Origin: Martinezella lusitana
GTDB lineage: Bacteria; Pseudomonadota; Alphaproteobacteria; Rhizobiales; Rhizobiaceae
Assembly (NCBI RefSeq): GCF_010668395.1
Contig: NZ_WUEY01000013.1
Location: 149,866 to 213,865 of the forward strand
DNA length: 64,000 nt
Reading direction: 5' to 3'
Positions 51,896 to 60,627 of this stretch are shown piece by piece (within the stretch, counting starts at the first letter, position 1; each line of letters begins with the position of its first letter). The position numbers were made by a program, and so were the translations under genes. The notes below the pieces were generated by a model. That model saw only the letters and a list, made by a program, of their open reading frames with translations, ran no database searches and was not told where the DNA came from.

Positions 51896-53986
51896 ATGAA
51901 TTCCGTTTGGCTCGACGCCCCGAACGACGATTTTCGGTCGCTTTTCAAAACACATCCGTCGCCGATGTGGGTCTATGATCCGCAAAGTCTGAGGTTTCTG
52001 ATCGTCAACGACGCCGCGCGAGATCTTTATGGCTACAGTCACGCCGATTTCGATGTGATGACCGTGCTCGACATCCGGCCATCCGGGGAGCGTGAACGCA
52101 TGCTCGACGCGTTGCATCACCGTACCGACATGGAGACGGCGCAACGCTGGACGCATCTGAAGGCCGATGGCCTGACGATCGAGGTCTTGACCTACGGGCG
52201 CGAGATCCGCTTCGACGGCAAGGTGGCGATCCTCGCGATCGTGCAGGATCGCACCGAGGTCAATGCGGCGCAACGGCAGGTCGATGCAACCCAGTCGCTG
52301 CTCGACAGCATCGTCGACAACCTCCCCGTGGGCGTCTTCGTCAAGGACATGGAGAAGGATGGCCGCTATATCCTCTTCAACGAGGCATGCGGCGGCATCG
52401 TCGGGCAGACGGCGCAGGATGTCATCGGCAAGTCGGACAAAGCCGTGTTCTCCCGCGAGCAGACGGCGATTTTCCGCGAGCAGGACAAGCTTGCCTTCGA
52501 GACCGCTGCAACCGTTTACTTTGAGGAAACCATCCTGACGGTGGATGGAGCCACGCGTATCCTGAAGACGGCAAAGCGGGCGCTTCCCGCACCGACGGGC
52601 CAAGCGCTGCGCTACGTTCTCGGTATCTCCCAGGATGTGACCGAGGAGCGCAGCGTCGAGGCGAGACTTGCGCATCTTGCCATGCACGATTCCCTGACCG
52701 GCCTCCCCAACCGCGCCTTCTTCTCCGAAAGCATCGTGCGGCAGGTGGCCGCCGCGACTCCGGAAAAGCCGATTGCGCTACTCTACATCGATGTCGATCA
52801 TTTCAAGCACATCAATGACAGCAAGGGTCATGCCGCAGGCGACGCGCTTCTGCGCCAGGTCGCCGAGCGCCTTCAGCAGCTTGCGGAGAAGAGCGATCTG
52901 GTCGCGCGCCTGGGCGGCGATGAATTCGCGCTGGTTCTGCGGATGACGGATGCCGGGCGAGCCCGTCGTTTCGCCGATCTGCTGTTGCTGTCGCTTTCCG
53001 CACCCTTCGATCTCGACGGCGTCCGCGAACATGTGACCTGCAGCATCGGTATCGCCATGGCGCCGGAGCACGGCAGCGATGCCGATGTCCTGATGAGGGA
53101 TGCGGATCTGGCGCTTTACGCGGCCAAGGGCAGCGGCCGGTCCACCTACCGTTTCTACCAGACCGAAATGCGGCTCGAGGCGGAACGGCGCCACCAGCTC
53201 ACGCTGGAGCTTCGCGAAGCCCTGCAGAAGAATGAATTCGAACTCCACTATCAGCCGATCGTCCGGCTGGACTCAGATGCTCTCTCCGGTTTCGAAGCGC
53301 TGATCCGCTGGCGCCATCCCAAACGGGGCCTGATTGCGCCAGCCGAGTTCATTCCCGTTGCCGAGGAGACGGGAATGATCGTGGCGATCGGCGACTGGGT
53401 GCTGCGGGAAGCCTGCCGGACTGCGCGGGAGTGGCCGGGAAACCTGAAGGTCGCGATCAACCTGTCCGTCTATCAGTTCCGTCATGCGAGCCTGCTCTCC
53501 ACCGTCGTTTCGGCGCTGGATGAAACCGGTCTTTGCCCCGGGCGTCTTGAGATCGAGGTCACGGAATCCATCCTGCTCTCGGAGGTCGAGCAAAGCCTGT
53601 CGCTGTTGCGTGCCCTGAAGGAGCTCGGCATCCGCATCGCCATCGATGATTTCGGCACCGGCTATTCGTCGCTCAGCTATCTGCGCTCCTTTTCCTTCGA
53701 CAAGATCAAGCTCGACCGCAGCTTCGTTGCCGGCATGGACGCGGATCCCGGCAATCTCGCGATCGTCCGGGCCGTGGTCGGCATCGCGTCCGGTTTCAAG
53801 GCCGTGACATTGGCCGAAGGCATCGAGACGGAGGGGCAGCTGGCGAAATTGCGTGCTGAAGGCTATGACGAGGGACAGGGTTTCCTGCTCGGTCGGCCAA
53901 TGCCGCGCGAGGACGCTCTGGCCCGCATTCTCAGCGAAGCCTATCCCACGCAGGCTGTGCGCGCGAGAAAGCCGATGCATGGATGA
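51896..53986 (+). CDS. PAS-PAS-GGDEF-EAL cyclic-di-GMP protein
   Basis: A 696-residue signalling protein without membrane segments. Two PAS domains (about residues 5-120 and 130-250), then a GGDEF domain (HDSLTGLPNRAFF ... ARLGGDEFALVL), then an EAL domain (FEALIRWRHPKRG, EIEVTESILL, IDDFGTGYSSLSYL, KLDRSF, EGQGFLLGRPM). Catalytic GGDEF and EAL motifs are both intact, so synthesis and hydrolysis of c-di-GMP are possible. The inhibitory RxxD site before GGDEF is EKSD, so product inhibition is probably missing. The PAS domains may sense redox, oxygen or a ligand. Isolated gene. Confidence 0.93.
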   Translation: MNSVWLDAPNDDFRSLFKTHPSPMWVYDPQSLRFLIVNDAARDLYGYSHADFDVMTVLDIRPSGERERMLDALHHRTDMETAQRWTHLKADGLTIEVLTYGREIRFDGKVAILAIVQDRTEVNAAQRQVDATQSLLDSIVDNLPVGVFVKDMEKDGRYILFNEACGGIVGQTAQDVIGKSDKAVFSREQTAIFREQDKLAFETAATVYFEETILTVDGATRILKTAKRALPAPTGQALRYVLGISQDVTEERSVEARLAHLAMHDSLTGLPNRAFFSESIVRQVAAATPEKPIALLYIDVDHFKHINDSKGHAAGDALLRQVAERLQQLAEKSDLVARLGGDEFALVLRMTDAGRARRFADLLLLSLSAPFDLDGVREHVTCSIGIAMAPEHGSDADVLMRDADLALYAAKGSGRSTYRFYQTEMRLEAERRHQLTLELREALQKNEFELHYQPIVRLDSDALSGFEALIRWRHPKRGLIAPAEFIPVAEETGMIVAIGDWVLREACRTAREWPGNLKVAINLSVYQFRHASLLSTVVSALDETGLCPGRLEIEVTESILLSEVEQSLSLLRALKELGIRIAIDDFGTGYSSLSYLRSFSFDKIKLDRSFVAGMDADPGNLAIVRAVVGIASGFKAVTLAEGIETEGQLAKLRAEGYDEGQGFLLGRPMPREDALARILSEAYPTQAVRARKPMHG

Positions 53987-54128
53987 TGCGCCAAAAGGCT
54001 GAGCGCGCAGCGGCGCAAAAATAATCGAAAAATCCGGTTCCCGTTGTCGGGATTCATGATCGACCAACGTCCTTGGGGCAGCCCATCATGAAGGGCGCGA
54101 AACGTGACACGTTACCAAGGAGACGAAC

Positions 54129-54560
54129 ATGACCGATGCAACAGAACAGTCGCAATCCCAGCAGCCCCGTGTACCCGTTCACGGTGGGGTGGTGGCTTAT
54201 CTGACGGTGGATGGAGCCGTGAAGGCGGCCGAATTCTACAAGCGCGCCTTCGGCGCGGAAGAGGCCTTCACGTTCCCGGTCGATGAAAAAGGCCGCACCA
54301 TGCACGTCCACCTCTATATCAATGGCAGCTCGGTCATGCTTGGCGATGCTTTTCCGGAGTACGGCCACGCATTGGAAAAGCCGCAGTCCTTCACCATGCA
54401 GCTTGTCGTCGATGACCTCGACAGCTGGTGGAAGCGTGCGGTCGATGCCGGAGCTGAAGTCGTCGTCGAGCCGCAGGTGATGTTCTGGGGCGATCGCTGG
54501 GGCCAGCTTCGCGATCCGTTCGGCGTCGCCTGGGCGATGAACGAGCCCGTCAAGGCCTGA
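54129..54560 (+). CDS. VOC family (glyoxalase/PhnB-like) protein
   Basis: A 143-residue protein with the paired beta-alpha-beta-beta-beta modules of the vicinal oxygen chelate fold. VAYLTVDGAVKAAEFYKRAFGAEE and FPVDEKGRTMHVHLYINGSSVMLGD match the PhnB-like subgroup, and MFWGDRWGQLRDPFGVAWAM is its usual C-terminus. Metal-binding positions appear partly conserved. Function is not predictable. Shortly before it is an AT-rich promoter-like stretch, and a hairpin follows it. Confidence 0.88.
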   Translation: MTDATEQSQSQQPRVPVHGGVVAYLTVDGAVKAAEFYKRAFGAEEAFTFPVDEKGRTMHVHLYINGSSVMLGDAFPEYGHALEKPQSFTMQLVVDDLDSWWKRAVDAGAEVVVEPQVMFWGDRWGQLRDPFGVAWAMNEPVKA

Positions 54561-54567
54561 CGAAACA

Positions 54568-54600
54568 AGGCCCTCGGCGCAAGGAACACGTCGAGGGCCT
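54568..54600. terminator. terminator hairpin between convergent VOC and hydrolase genes
   Basis: 9-bp stem AGGCCCTCG / CGAGGGCCT with a 15-base loop, between the VOC gene (plus) and the arylformamidase-like gene (minus). No T tract. Confidence 0.55.
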
Positions 54601-54624
54601 ATTCCTGGTGCAATTGCGAAATCT

Positions 54625-55455
54625 CTATCCCGCGAGCAGGGTTCGCGTCAGCGAATGCGTGGGGTCCTCGAGGCCGTCCAGAATCGAATAGTGATGCTTG
54701 TCCGGCTCGACCACCACTTCCGTCGCGGCGCCGAGCCCGGTCCAGATATTGGCGAGCACCGCGTTCTGTCGCACGAATTCGGCACGCTCCGCGCCGCCGA
54801 CCCAGCAGGTGAGGCGAATGCTGTCGACCGGTTCGAGCAAGACCGGACTTTCGCTCCTTGCTTCCTCGGCGTCGATACGAAGATCCTCGTTCATCTTGCG
54901 CCTCATGATGGGGCGCAGGTCATGCACGCCGGAGATGGCGAGGACATGACGGACCCGCTTGAGGGTAACTTCGCCCAGTGGCGAGGTTGTCGTCATCATG
55001 CGGGCGGCAAGCTGGCCGCCGGCGGAATGTCCCGTCAAGACGATGGGCCCGCCCGTCAGCTCGGCCGCTGCCGTGATCGCCGCTGCAATTTCTCGGGCGA
55101 TTCCGCCGACGTGATTTTCCGGGCAGAGCGTGTAGGACGGGACCGCCACCGCATAGCCGGCGGCAATCGAGCCGGCGGCGAAGTGAGACGAGTAGCTTTT
55201 GTCGAGCTGCAGCCAGTAGCCGCCATGGATAAAAACCACGAGGCCCTTTGGCTGTGCTTCGGGCAGAAAAAGATCGAAGCGATTGCGTTCGCCCGGGCCG
55301 TAGGCGAGGTCGAGCCGCGCGCGTCCGGCCGCCGTCATCCTGTCGCGGAAGACCTGGGCCGGCTCCGCCCAGGCCGACGGCCAACGATCGCCGTCGACGA
55401 TATAGGCGCTGTTGGTATAAGCGCTTTCCCAATCGGTGACTTTGAAATAGCTCAT
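54625..55455 (-). CDS. arylformamidase-like alpha/beta hydrolase (kynurenine formamidase type)
   Basis: A 276-residue alpha/beta hydrolase. VVFIHGGYWLQLDK contains the HGG(Y)W oxyanion motif of AFMID-type kynurenine formamidases, and the nucleophile is Ser144 in TGHSAGGQLA. Late DKHHYSILDGL supplies the histidine. It hydrolyses N-formylkynurenine to kynurenine and formate in tryptophan breakdown. It is last in an operon with kynU and an ABC importer. GGAGGGAG precedes the ATG. The family assignment rests on motifs and neighbours; a different esterase substrate cannot be excluded. Confidence 0.82.
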   Translation of the reverse strand: MSYFKVTDWESAYTNSAYIVDGDRWPSAWAEPAQVFRDRMTAAGRARLDLAYGPGERNRFDLFLPEAQPKGLVVFIHGGYWLQLDKSYSSHFAAGSIAAGYAVAVPSYTLCPENHVGGIAREIAAAITAAAELTGGPIVLTGHSAGGQLAARMMTTTSPLGEVTLKRVRHVLAISGVHDLRPIMRRKMNEDLRIDAEEARSESPVLLEPVDSIRLTCWVGGAERAEFVRQNAVLANIWTGLGAATEVVVEPDKHHYSILDGLEDPTHSLTRTLLAG

Positions 55456-55492
55456 GCCCGGCTCCCTCCTTCTGCCTGCCGATACCCGTGGA

Positions 55493-56740
55493 TCAGGTCA
55501 CGGCCGAGCGCACGGCGAAGCGTGGCTCCTTCCACGATCCGCTGCTCAGGATCTCTTCCAGCACGGTTGCGGCTTGCCAGACGTCGCGATAGCCGACATA
55601 GAGCGGCGTAAAGCCGAAGCGCAATGTCGAAGGTGCCCGGAAGTCGCCGATGACGCCGCGTTCGATCAGCGCCTGCATGACCTCGTAGCCGTTGCCGTGC
55701 TTGAAGGAGACCTGGCTGCCGCGCTTTTCGCTGTCGCGGGTCGTCTCCAGCTCGACGCCATATTGACCACACTTGGCTTCGACGAGCCGGATGAAAAGCT
55801 CGGTGAGCGCGATGCTTTTCTGGCGCAGGGCGTTCATGTCCACCTCTTCCCAGATGGACAAGGCGCCTCTCAGTGCCCGCAAGGACAGGATCGGCTGCGT
55901 GCCGCAAAGGAAGCGCCTGATGCCGGCTTCGCCGTCAAAGCTGCGTTCGAAAGCGAAGGGACGGGCATGGCTCCACCAGCCGCTGAGCGGCTGCGTGATC
56001 GACGCGTGATGGCGCTTTGCCGCATAGATGAAGGCCGGCGCGCCGGGGCCGCCATTCAGATATTTGTAGGTGCAGCCGACCGCGAAATCGGCGCCAGCGC
56101 CGTCGAGATCCACCGGCAGGGCGCCAGCGCTGTGGCACAGATCCCAGATGACAAGCGCACCGGCTGCCTGGATGCGCTTTGTCAGCGCGGCCATGTCGCG
56201 CAGCTCGCCGCTCTTGTAGTTGACGTGATTGACGAGAACGACGGCAACGCTGTCGTCGATCAGCTCCTCTACGGTATCGGCATCGCGGCCCTCAAGGCGG
56301 AGTGTCAGGTCGGGGCGCGTCGAAACGACCCCTTCCGCCATGTAGAGGTCGGTCGGGAAACTGTCGCCCTCGGCGACGATGACGTTGCGGCCGGGCCTCA
56401 TCGCAAGAGCCGCATGCAGGGTCTTATAGATATTGATCGATGTGGAATCGGTGACCACGGTCTGGCCTTCGGCGGCGCCGATCAGGCGGCCGATGCGGTC
56501 GCCGAGCTCGACCGGCAGGTGGAACCATCCGGCGCTGTTCCAGCTGCGGATCAGGCCGTTGCCCCATTCCTCCATGGCGGCCTGGCGCACTTCGGCAAAA
56601 ACCTCCTGCGAGGCTGCGCCGAGCGAATTGCCGTCGAGATAGATGACATCGGACGGCAGGGTAAAGCGGCTGCGGAAAGCGCGCAGAGGATCTGTCTCGT
56701 CCATGGCCTCGACGGCCGCGAGATCGGGTAGGCTATTCAT
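55493..56740 (-). CDS. kynU: kynureninase
   Basis: A 415-residue PLP enzyme cleaving kynurenine to anthranilate and alanine. VIYLDGNSLGA opens the fold, and the PLP lysine Lys226 is in VGCTYKYLNGGPGAPAF. DLCHSAGALPVDL supplies cofactor and substrate contacts. Length matches the family. It lies 37 bp upstream of the formamidase-like gene and 20 bp after the ABC permease gene, on the same strand. Anthranilate would go to the beta-ketoadipate route or to tryptophan synthesis; no anthranilate genes are in the window. Confidence 0.96.
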   Translation of the reverse strand: MNSLPDLAAVEAMDETDPLRAFRSRFTLPSDVIYLDGNSLGAASQEVFAEVRQAAMEEWGNGLIRSWNSAGWFHLPVELGDRIGRLIGAAEGQTVVTDSTSINIYKTLHAALAMRPGRNVIVAEGDSFPTDLYMAEGVVSTRPDLTLRLEGRDADTVEELIDDSVAVVLVNHVNYKSGELRDMAALTKRIQAAGALVIWDLCHSAGALPVDLDGAGADFAVGCTYKYLNGGPGAPAFIYAAKRHHASITQPLSGWWSHARPFAFERSFDGEAGIRRFLCGTQPILSLRALRGALSIWEEVDMNALRQKSIALTELFIRLVEAKCGQYGVELETTRDSEKRGSQVSFKHGNGYEVMQALIERGVIGDFRAPSTLRFGFTPLYVGYRDVWQAATVLEEILSSGSWKEPRFAVRSAVT

Positions 56741-56760
56741 GATGTTCTTGCCTCTTGAAC

Positions 56761-57687
56761 TTATTCGCGAATGGTTTCTCTGGTGGCTGCTCCGCCACGG
56801 CTGCGGCGGATGCTTGGTAGCGCCAGCATGATGAGCACGAAAAGGCCGGTGGCGAGCTTCAGGTTCGGCGGCGGCATGCCGGCGGCAAGGCAGAGCGACA
56901 CAAGCTGATAGTAGATGATCGAGCCGACGAAGGGGGCGAGCAACTGCCGCAGCACGGTCTGCTTGCCGGTGAAGGCTTCACCGATCATGAGCGCGGCAAG
57001 GCCGTTGATGAGGATGCCGATGCCCATGTTGACGTCGGCAAAACCCTGCGATTGGACCATCAGGGCGCCGCCCGCGGCAGAAAAGGCGCTGGCGATACCG
57101 ACGCCGCCGATGGTGGCGGCCCAGACATTGATGCCCTGTGCCTCGGCCATGTCGGGATTGGAGCCGATGGCGCGCATGGCCGTGCCCTTCTCCGTCTTGA
57201 AATAGAGGTTGAGGGCGATGAGGACGATAAGGGCGATCAGGCCGGCAATGACGATCTTGCTGGCGGGAAAGCCGGCCTCTGTGAACGGCACCCAGTCAAA
57301 GACGGTCGGAGAGCCGAAGACGGACAGGTTCGACTTGCCCATGATGGCGAGATTGATGCTGTAAAGCATGGTCGACATCAGAATGCCGGCAAGCAGCGTG
57401 TGGATGCGGAACCGCAGGTGGATGAAGGCGGTGCAGCAGCCGGCGGCGAGGCCGACGACGAAGGCCGCGATGATGGCGAGCGGCGGGGCGACCCCGGCGG
57501 CGAGCAATATGCCGCAGACGCAGCCGCCGAGTGGAAAGGCGCCTTCGCTGGTCAGATCCGGAAAGCTCAGCATCCGGAAGGGAATCATGATGCCGAGGAC
57601 GACGAAGCTCAGAATGAAGCTCTGCGCGAGCGTGACCGGGATCAGCGAGATGAAGCTCGAAACGGTTGTCTGAATGAAATCCATCAT
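56761..57687 (-). CDS. ABC transporter permease, TrpY-like
   Basis: A 308-residue inner-membrane protein with about 9 hydrophobic segments. FPDLTSEGAFPLGGCVCGIL, ALNLYFKTEKGTAMRAIG and NPDMAEAQGIN are signatures of the branched-chain-like permeases paired with TrpX-type binding proteins (COG4120). It is 4 bp after the ATPase gene and directly upstream of kynU. With them it probably imports tryptophan, kynurenine or a related aromatic. Confidence 0.88.
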   Translation of the reverse strand: MMDFIQTTVSSFISLIPVTLAQSFILSFVVLGIMIPFRMLSFPDLTSEGAFPLGGCVCGILLAAGVAPPLAIIAAFVVGLAAGCCTAFIHLRFRIHTLLAGILMSTMLYSINLAIMGKSNLSVFGSPTVFDWVPFTEAGFPASKIVIAGLIALIVLIALNLYFKTEKGTAMRAIGSNPDMAEAQGINVWAATIGGVGIASAFSAAGGALMVQSQGFADVNMGIGILINGLAALMIGEAFTGKQTVLRQLLAPFVGSIIYYQLVSLCLAAGMPPPNLKLATGLFVLIMLALPSIRRSRGGAATRETIRE

Positions 57688-57691
57688 GATG

Positions 57692-58471
57692 TCAGCTCAC
57701 CAGCAGCATTCGGTCGGTCTTGACGGAGAAATGGCCGATCAGCTCGGGCACGGTGATGCGCTGCTTGCCTTCGCCGGAAATTTCCAGATGGACGCGGCCG
57801 GCATCGAGCATGATGATGCTGTCGCCGAAATCGACCGCATGCTGCATGTTGTGCGTCACCATCAATGTCGTCAGTTTCAGGGCCTCGACGGTGCGAACCG
57901 TCGCCTGCATGACGATATCGGCGGTGCGCGGATCGAGCGCGGCCGTGTGTTCATCGAGCAGCAGCACGTCGGGCGAACCGCCGACCGCCATGATGAGAGA
58001 CAGCGATTGGCGCTGGCCACCCGAAAGCAGTTCCACCTTGGTATCCAGCCGGTTCTCGAGACCCAGCCCGAGAACGGAAAGGCGGTCCTTGTAGGCGGCG
58101 AGACGGGCGGCGTTCAGCCCGGGCCGAAATCCCCGCGTCTTGCCGCGCAGTTCCGCCAGCAGCATGTTCTCGCCGACCGTCATGCTGGCGGCGGTTCCCT
58201 TCATCGGGTCCTGGAACACGCGGGCCAGGCGCGCGGCGCGCTTGTGGACCGGCATGTTCGTGACGTCGTTGCCGTTGATGAGGATCTGGCCCGAATCCAG
58301 GCTGAGAGCGCCGGAAATCGCGTTGAGCATGCTGCTCTTGCCCGCACCGTTCGAGCCGATGACGACGCCGAATTCGCCTGTCTTGAGGGAGAGCGTCAGG
58401 CCGTTCAGCGCGATCTTTTCGTCGGGCTGGCCTCTGTAGAAAACCTTGCGCGCGGATTTGATATCCAGCAT
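57692..58471 (-). CDS. ABC transporter ATP-binding protein, TrpZ-like
   Basis: A 259-residue ATPase. Walker A GSNGAGKSS, signature LLSGGQRQSLSLIMA, Walker B PDVLLLDEHTAALDPR and switch histidine MVTHNMQHA are all present (COG1101 type, with a DEHTAALDP variant of the Walker B). It lies between the permease and binding-protein genes of the kynurenine operon. A stable hairpin precedes it. Confidence 0.92.
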   Translation of the reverse strand: MLDIKSARKVFYRGQPDEKIALNGLTLSLKTGEFGVVIGSNGAGKSSMLNAISGALSLDSGQILINGNDVTNMPVHKRAARLARVFQDPMKGTAASMTVGENMLLAELRGKTRGFRPGLNAARLAAYKDRLSVLGLGLENRLDTKVELLSGGQRQSLSLIMAVGGSPDVLLLDEHTAALDPRTADIVMQATVRTVEALKLTTLMVTHNMQHAVDFGDSIIMLDAGRVHLEISGEGKQRITVPELIGHFSVKTDRMLLVS

Positions 58472-58502
58472 CCGTGCCTCCCCTGCAGTATAGGGTTATG
58501 AA

Positions 58503-58527
58503 ATGGCGGCGCCCTTGACGCCGCCAT
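58503..58527 (-). other. intergenic stem-loop between binding-protein and ATPase genes
   Basis: Perfect 9-bp stem ATGGCGGCG / CGCCGCCAT with a 7-base loop, plus a smaller GGGATC / GATCCC hairpin at 58528-58544. Such hairpins after a binding-protein gene often protect its mRNA and lower expression of downstream genes. Confidence 0.55.
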
Positions 58528-58560
58528 GGGATCGGATTGATCCCTAGACGATGCCGCCGA

Positions 58561-59547
58561 TCACTTCGTGAAGCAATTGCAATCGGCAAGCGATGCCGGC
58601 ACTTCGGCACCGAAGGCCTTCAGCACGGTCTTGTTGATCAGCGGTGCATGGTCTTCATAGGCCGGAAGTGCTGGCTTGATCGTCTTGGGGTCGGCGCCCT
58701 TGAGGATCTGCGCGGCGATCTTGCCGGCATTCTCGCCAACCTGCTCGTAGTTGACGGCAAAGCTTGCCGGTACGACGCCGTTGCGAACGGCAGCGTCGTC
58801 GGAGTTGACGATCGGGATCTGCGCCTGGCGGGCGGCGGCGGCAACGGCGGGGATCGCCGGCTGCAGCAGGTTCGAAGCGGGCGTGTAGATCACGTCTGCC
58901 TTGCCGGCGAGCGACGCGATGCGCTGCTGGATGTCGTTGACGTTGTCGACGCCGACGGGCACGACTTCGAAGCCGGCAGCCGGAGCGGCCGCCTTGACCT
59001 TGTCGATCAGCGCGACGTCGTTGGCCTCGCCCGGATTGTAGGGCACGCCGATGCGCTTGGCGTTCGGAAACAGCTTCTTGGTGAAGGTCAGGATGGCGGA
59101 GATATCCTGCAGATCGCTCGAACCGGTAATGCCGACGTCGCCTGCGTCCCAAGAGGGAACGAGCTTGGCGGCGACCGGATCGGTCACAGCCGTAAAGACG
59201 ATCGGGATACCGGAGCCGGCGAGCGCCTTCTTGGCGATCTGCGACACCGGCGTCGTGACCGTATACATCAGTTTCGGATGTTCGGACTGCAGCTTGGCGA
59301 TCATCTGCGGGACGAGCGAGGCGTCGAAGCTGGTGTTGCTTTCCGAGTAGACGACATCCTTGCCTTCGACGAAGCCATTGTCGGCGAGCGCCTTCTTGAA
59401 GCCGGCAATCGAAGCGTTGAGCTGCGGATGTTCGCCGAAATTGGCGATTGCGATCTTGATGGGCTCGGCCGATGCCGTGGCGACGCTTGCTGCGAAGGCG
59501 CTGGCGACGACGAGGCCGGACAGCCATTTAGACATAGATCTGCGCAT
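58561..59547 (-). CDS. ABC transporter substrate-binding protein, TrpX-like
   Basis: A 328-residue protein starting at MRRSMSKWLSG (GGGAGG upstream; the ATG at 59607 is less likely). Residues 1-27 are a signal peptide ending ATASA. IKIAIANFGEHPQLNASIAGF and ALADNGFVEGKDVVYSES match the ABC_sub_bind (PF04392, TrpX) family, whose characterised members bind tryptophan or other aromatic amino acids. It is the first gene of the kynurenine operon, divergent from a GntR regulator. Two C-terminal cysteines (DCNCFTK) are unusual and could form a disulfide. Confidence 0.88.
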   Translation of the reverse strand: MRRSMSKWLSGLVVASAFAASVATASAEPIKIAIANFGEHPQLNASIAGFKKALADNGFVEGKDVVYSESNTSFDASLVPQMIAKLQSEHPKLMYTVTTPVSQIAKKALAGSGIPIVFTAVTDPVAAKLVPSWDAGDVGITGSSDLQDISAILTFTKKLFPNAKRIGVPYNPGEANDVALIDKVKAAAPAAGFEVVPVGVDNVNDIQQRIASLAGKADVIYTPASNLLQPAIPAVAAAARQAQIPIVNSDDAAVRNGVVPASFAVNYEQVGENAGKIAAQILKGADPKTIKPALPAYEDHAPLINKTVLKAFGAEVPASLADCNCFTK

Positions 59548-59661
59548 GTTTTCCTCCCGAATGTCACAAGGAGCCGTGTTCCCCAGGCTCTCTTGGGGAG
59601 GGATCATAGCGACTACTGCAAGCCTGTCAATTTGTGATATATGATATTCACCGGGAGGAGC

Positions 59662-59704
59662 TTTAATATATAATTTCCAGCTAAAGCGATTTTATATATA
59701 ATTT
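59662..59704. promoter_or_regulatory. AT-rich direct repeats in the divergent kynurenine-operon/gntR promoter region
   Basis: ATATATAATTT occurs twice, at 59666-59676 and 59694-59704, 28 bp apart; the second lies within the palindrome TTATATATAA. They sit between the binding-protein gene and the gntR start and are candidate GntR sites or promoter elements. Confidence 0.45.
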
Positions 59705-59731
59705 AAGCTCGGGGAGGATTGGGAAGCCCAC

Positions 59732-60478
59732 ATGCAGGACAAGGACGCCTTGAGTAAAACGGAAGCAGCTTATTGGCTGTTGCGACGCGACATCCTCAAT
59801 ACGAGGCTGCGACCCGGCGCGTCCTTGCGGCTCAGCGCCCTTCGCGACGCCTATGGTGTCGGCTGGACCCCGTTGCGCGAGGCGCTGTCGCGATTGGAGG
59901 CGGAAAAGCTTGTCACTGCGATCAGCAATCGCGGCTTTGCGGTTGCTCCCGTATCGCGCGCCGAACTGGAGGACCTGACGCGAGCCCGCATGTTCGTCGA
60001 GCTGCCGCTGCTTATGGAATCGATCGAGAAGGGCGGCCCGGATTGGGAATCGGCGGTCGTAACGGCGCACTACCGCCTGTCGCGCTGCAAGATCGCGCCC
60101 GATTCCGCCTCGGAGGAAATGGCGGACGAATGGGACGAGAAGCATACCGCCTTTCATGCCGCCCTCGTGAGCGCGGCAACGTCGAACTGGCTCCTGCGTT
60201 TCCAATCCACCATCACCGACCAGCTCCGGCGTCATCATCGCTTTCTCGGCCTGGCGCCGACGCAGCGCGCCGCGGCGGGCCTTTCCATAGGCTATGAAAA
60301 GGCGGCCGCAGCCCTGCAGGATGCCATGGCGATCGAGCATCACACCGCCCTGATGGAAGCAGCGCTCGATCGTGACATGGAGCGCGCCAAGGCGCTGATG
60401 ACCGAGCATATCGGCTACACGCTGCAGGTCTATATCCGCTCGGAGGATAAGGCCGAGGAGCCGGCGGCATCGAAGTAG
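59732..60478 (+). CDS. GntR/FCD transcriptional regulator
   Basis: A 248-residue regulator. The winged helix is LRLSALRDAYGVGWTPLREA with the wing KLVTAISNRGFAVAPV, and the FCD domain has TRARMFVELPLL, WDEKHTAFHAAL and MEAALDRDMERAKALMTEHI, in which acidic and histidine residues hold a metal or acid ligand. Divergent from the kynurenine uptake and degradation operon, which it probably controls, with a kynurenine-pathway metabolite as inducer. It carries an acidic C-terminal tail (EDKAEEPAASK). Confidence 0.9.
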   Translation: MQDKDALSKTEAAYWLLRRDILNTRLRPGASLRLSALRDAYGVGWTPLREALSRLEAEKLVTAISNRGFAVAPVSRAELEDLTRARMFVELPLLMESIEKGGPDWESAVVTAHYRLSRCKIAPDSASEEMADEWDEKHTAFHAALVSAATSNWLLRFQSTITDQLRRHHRFLGLAPTQRAAAGLSIGYEKAAAALQDAMAIEHHTALMEAALDRDMERAKALMTEHIGYTLQVYIRSEDKAEEPAASK

Positions 60479-60627
60479 CGCGCCGTCGGGCAACCATGAG
60501 GATGTTGTCGCTTCTTCCCGTTGGGTGGTGACAAAGCCGCTCGCTCTACTATTCTCACCGTCAGATCATTTCGTGAAATTTGTTCGTGGTCGAGTTCGAT
60601 CTCGATCCCGATCGTTGGGAGGATGTT

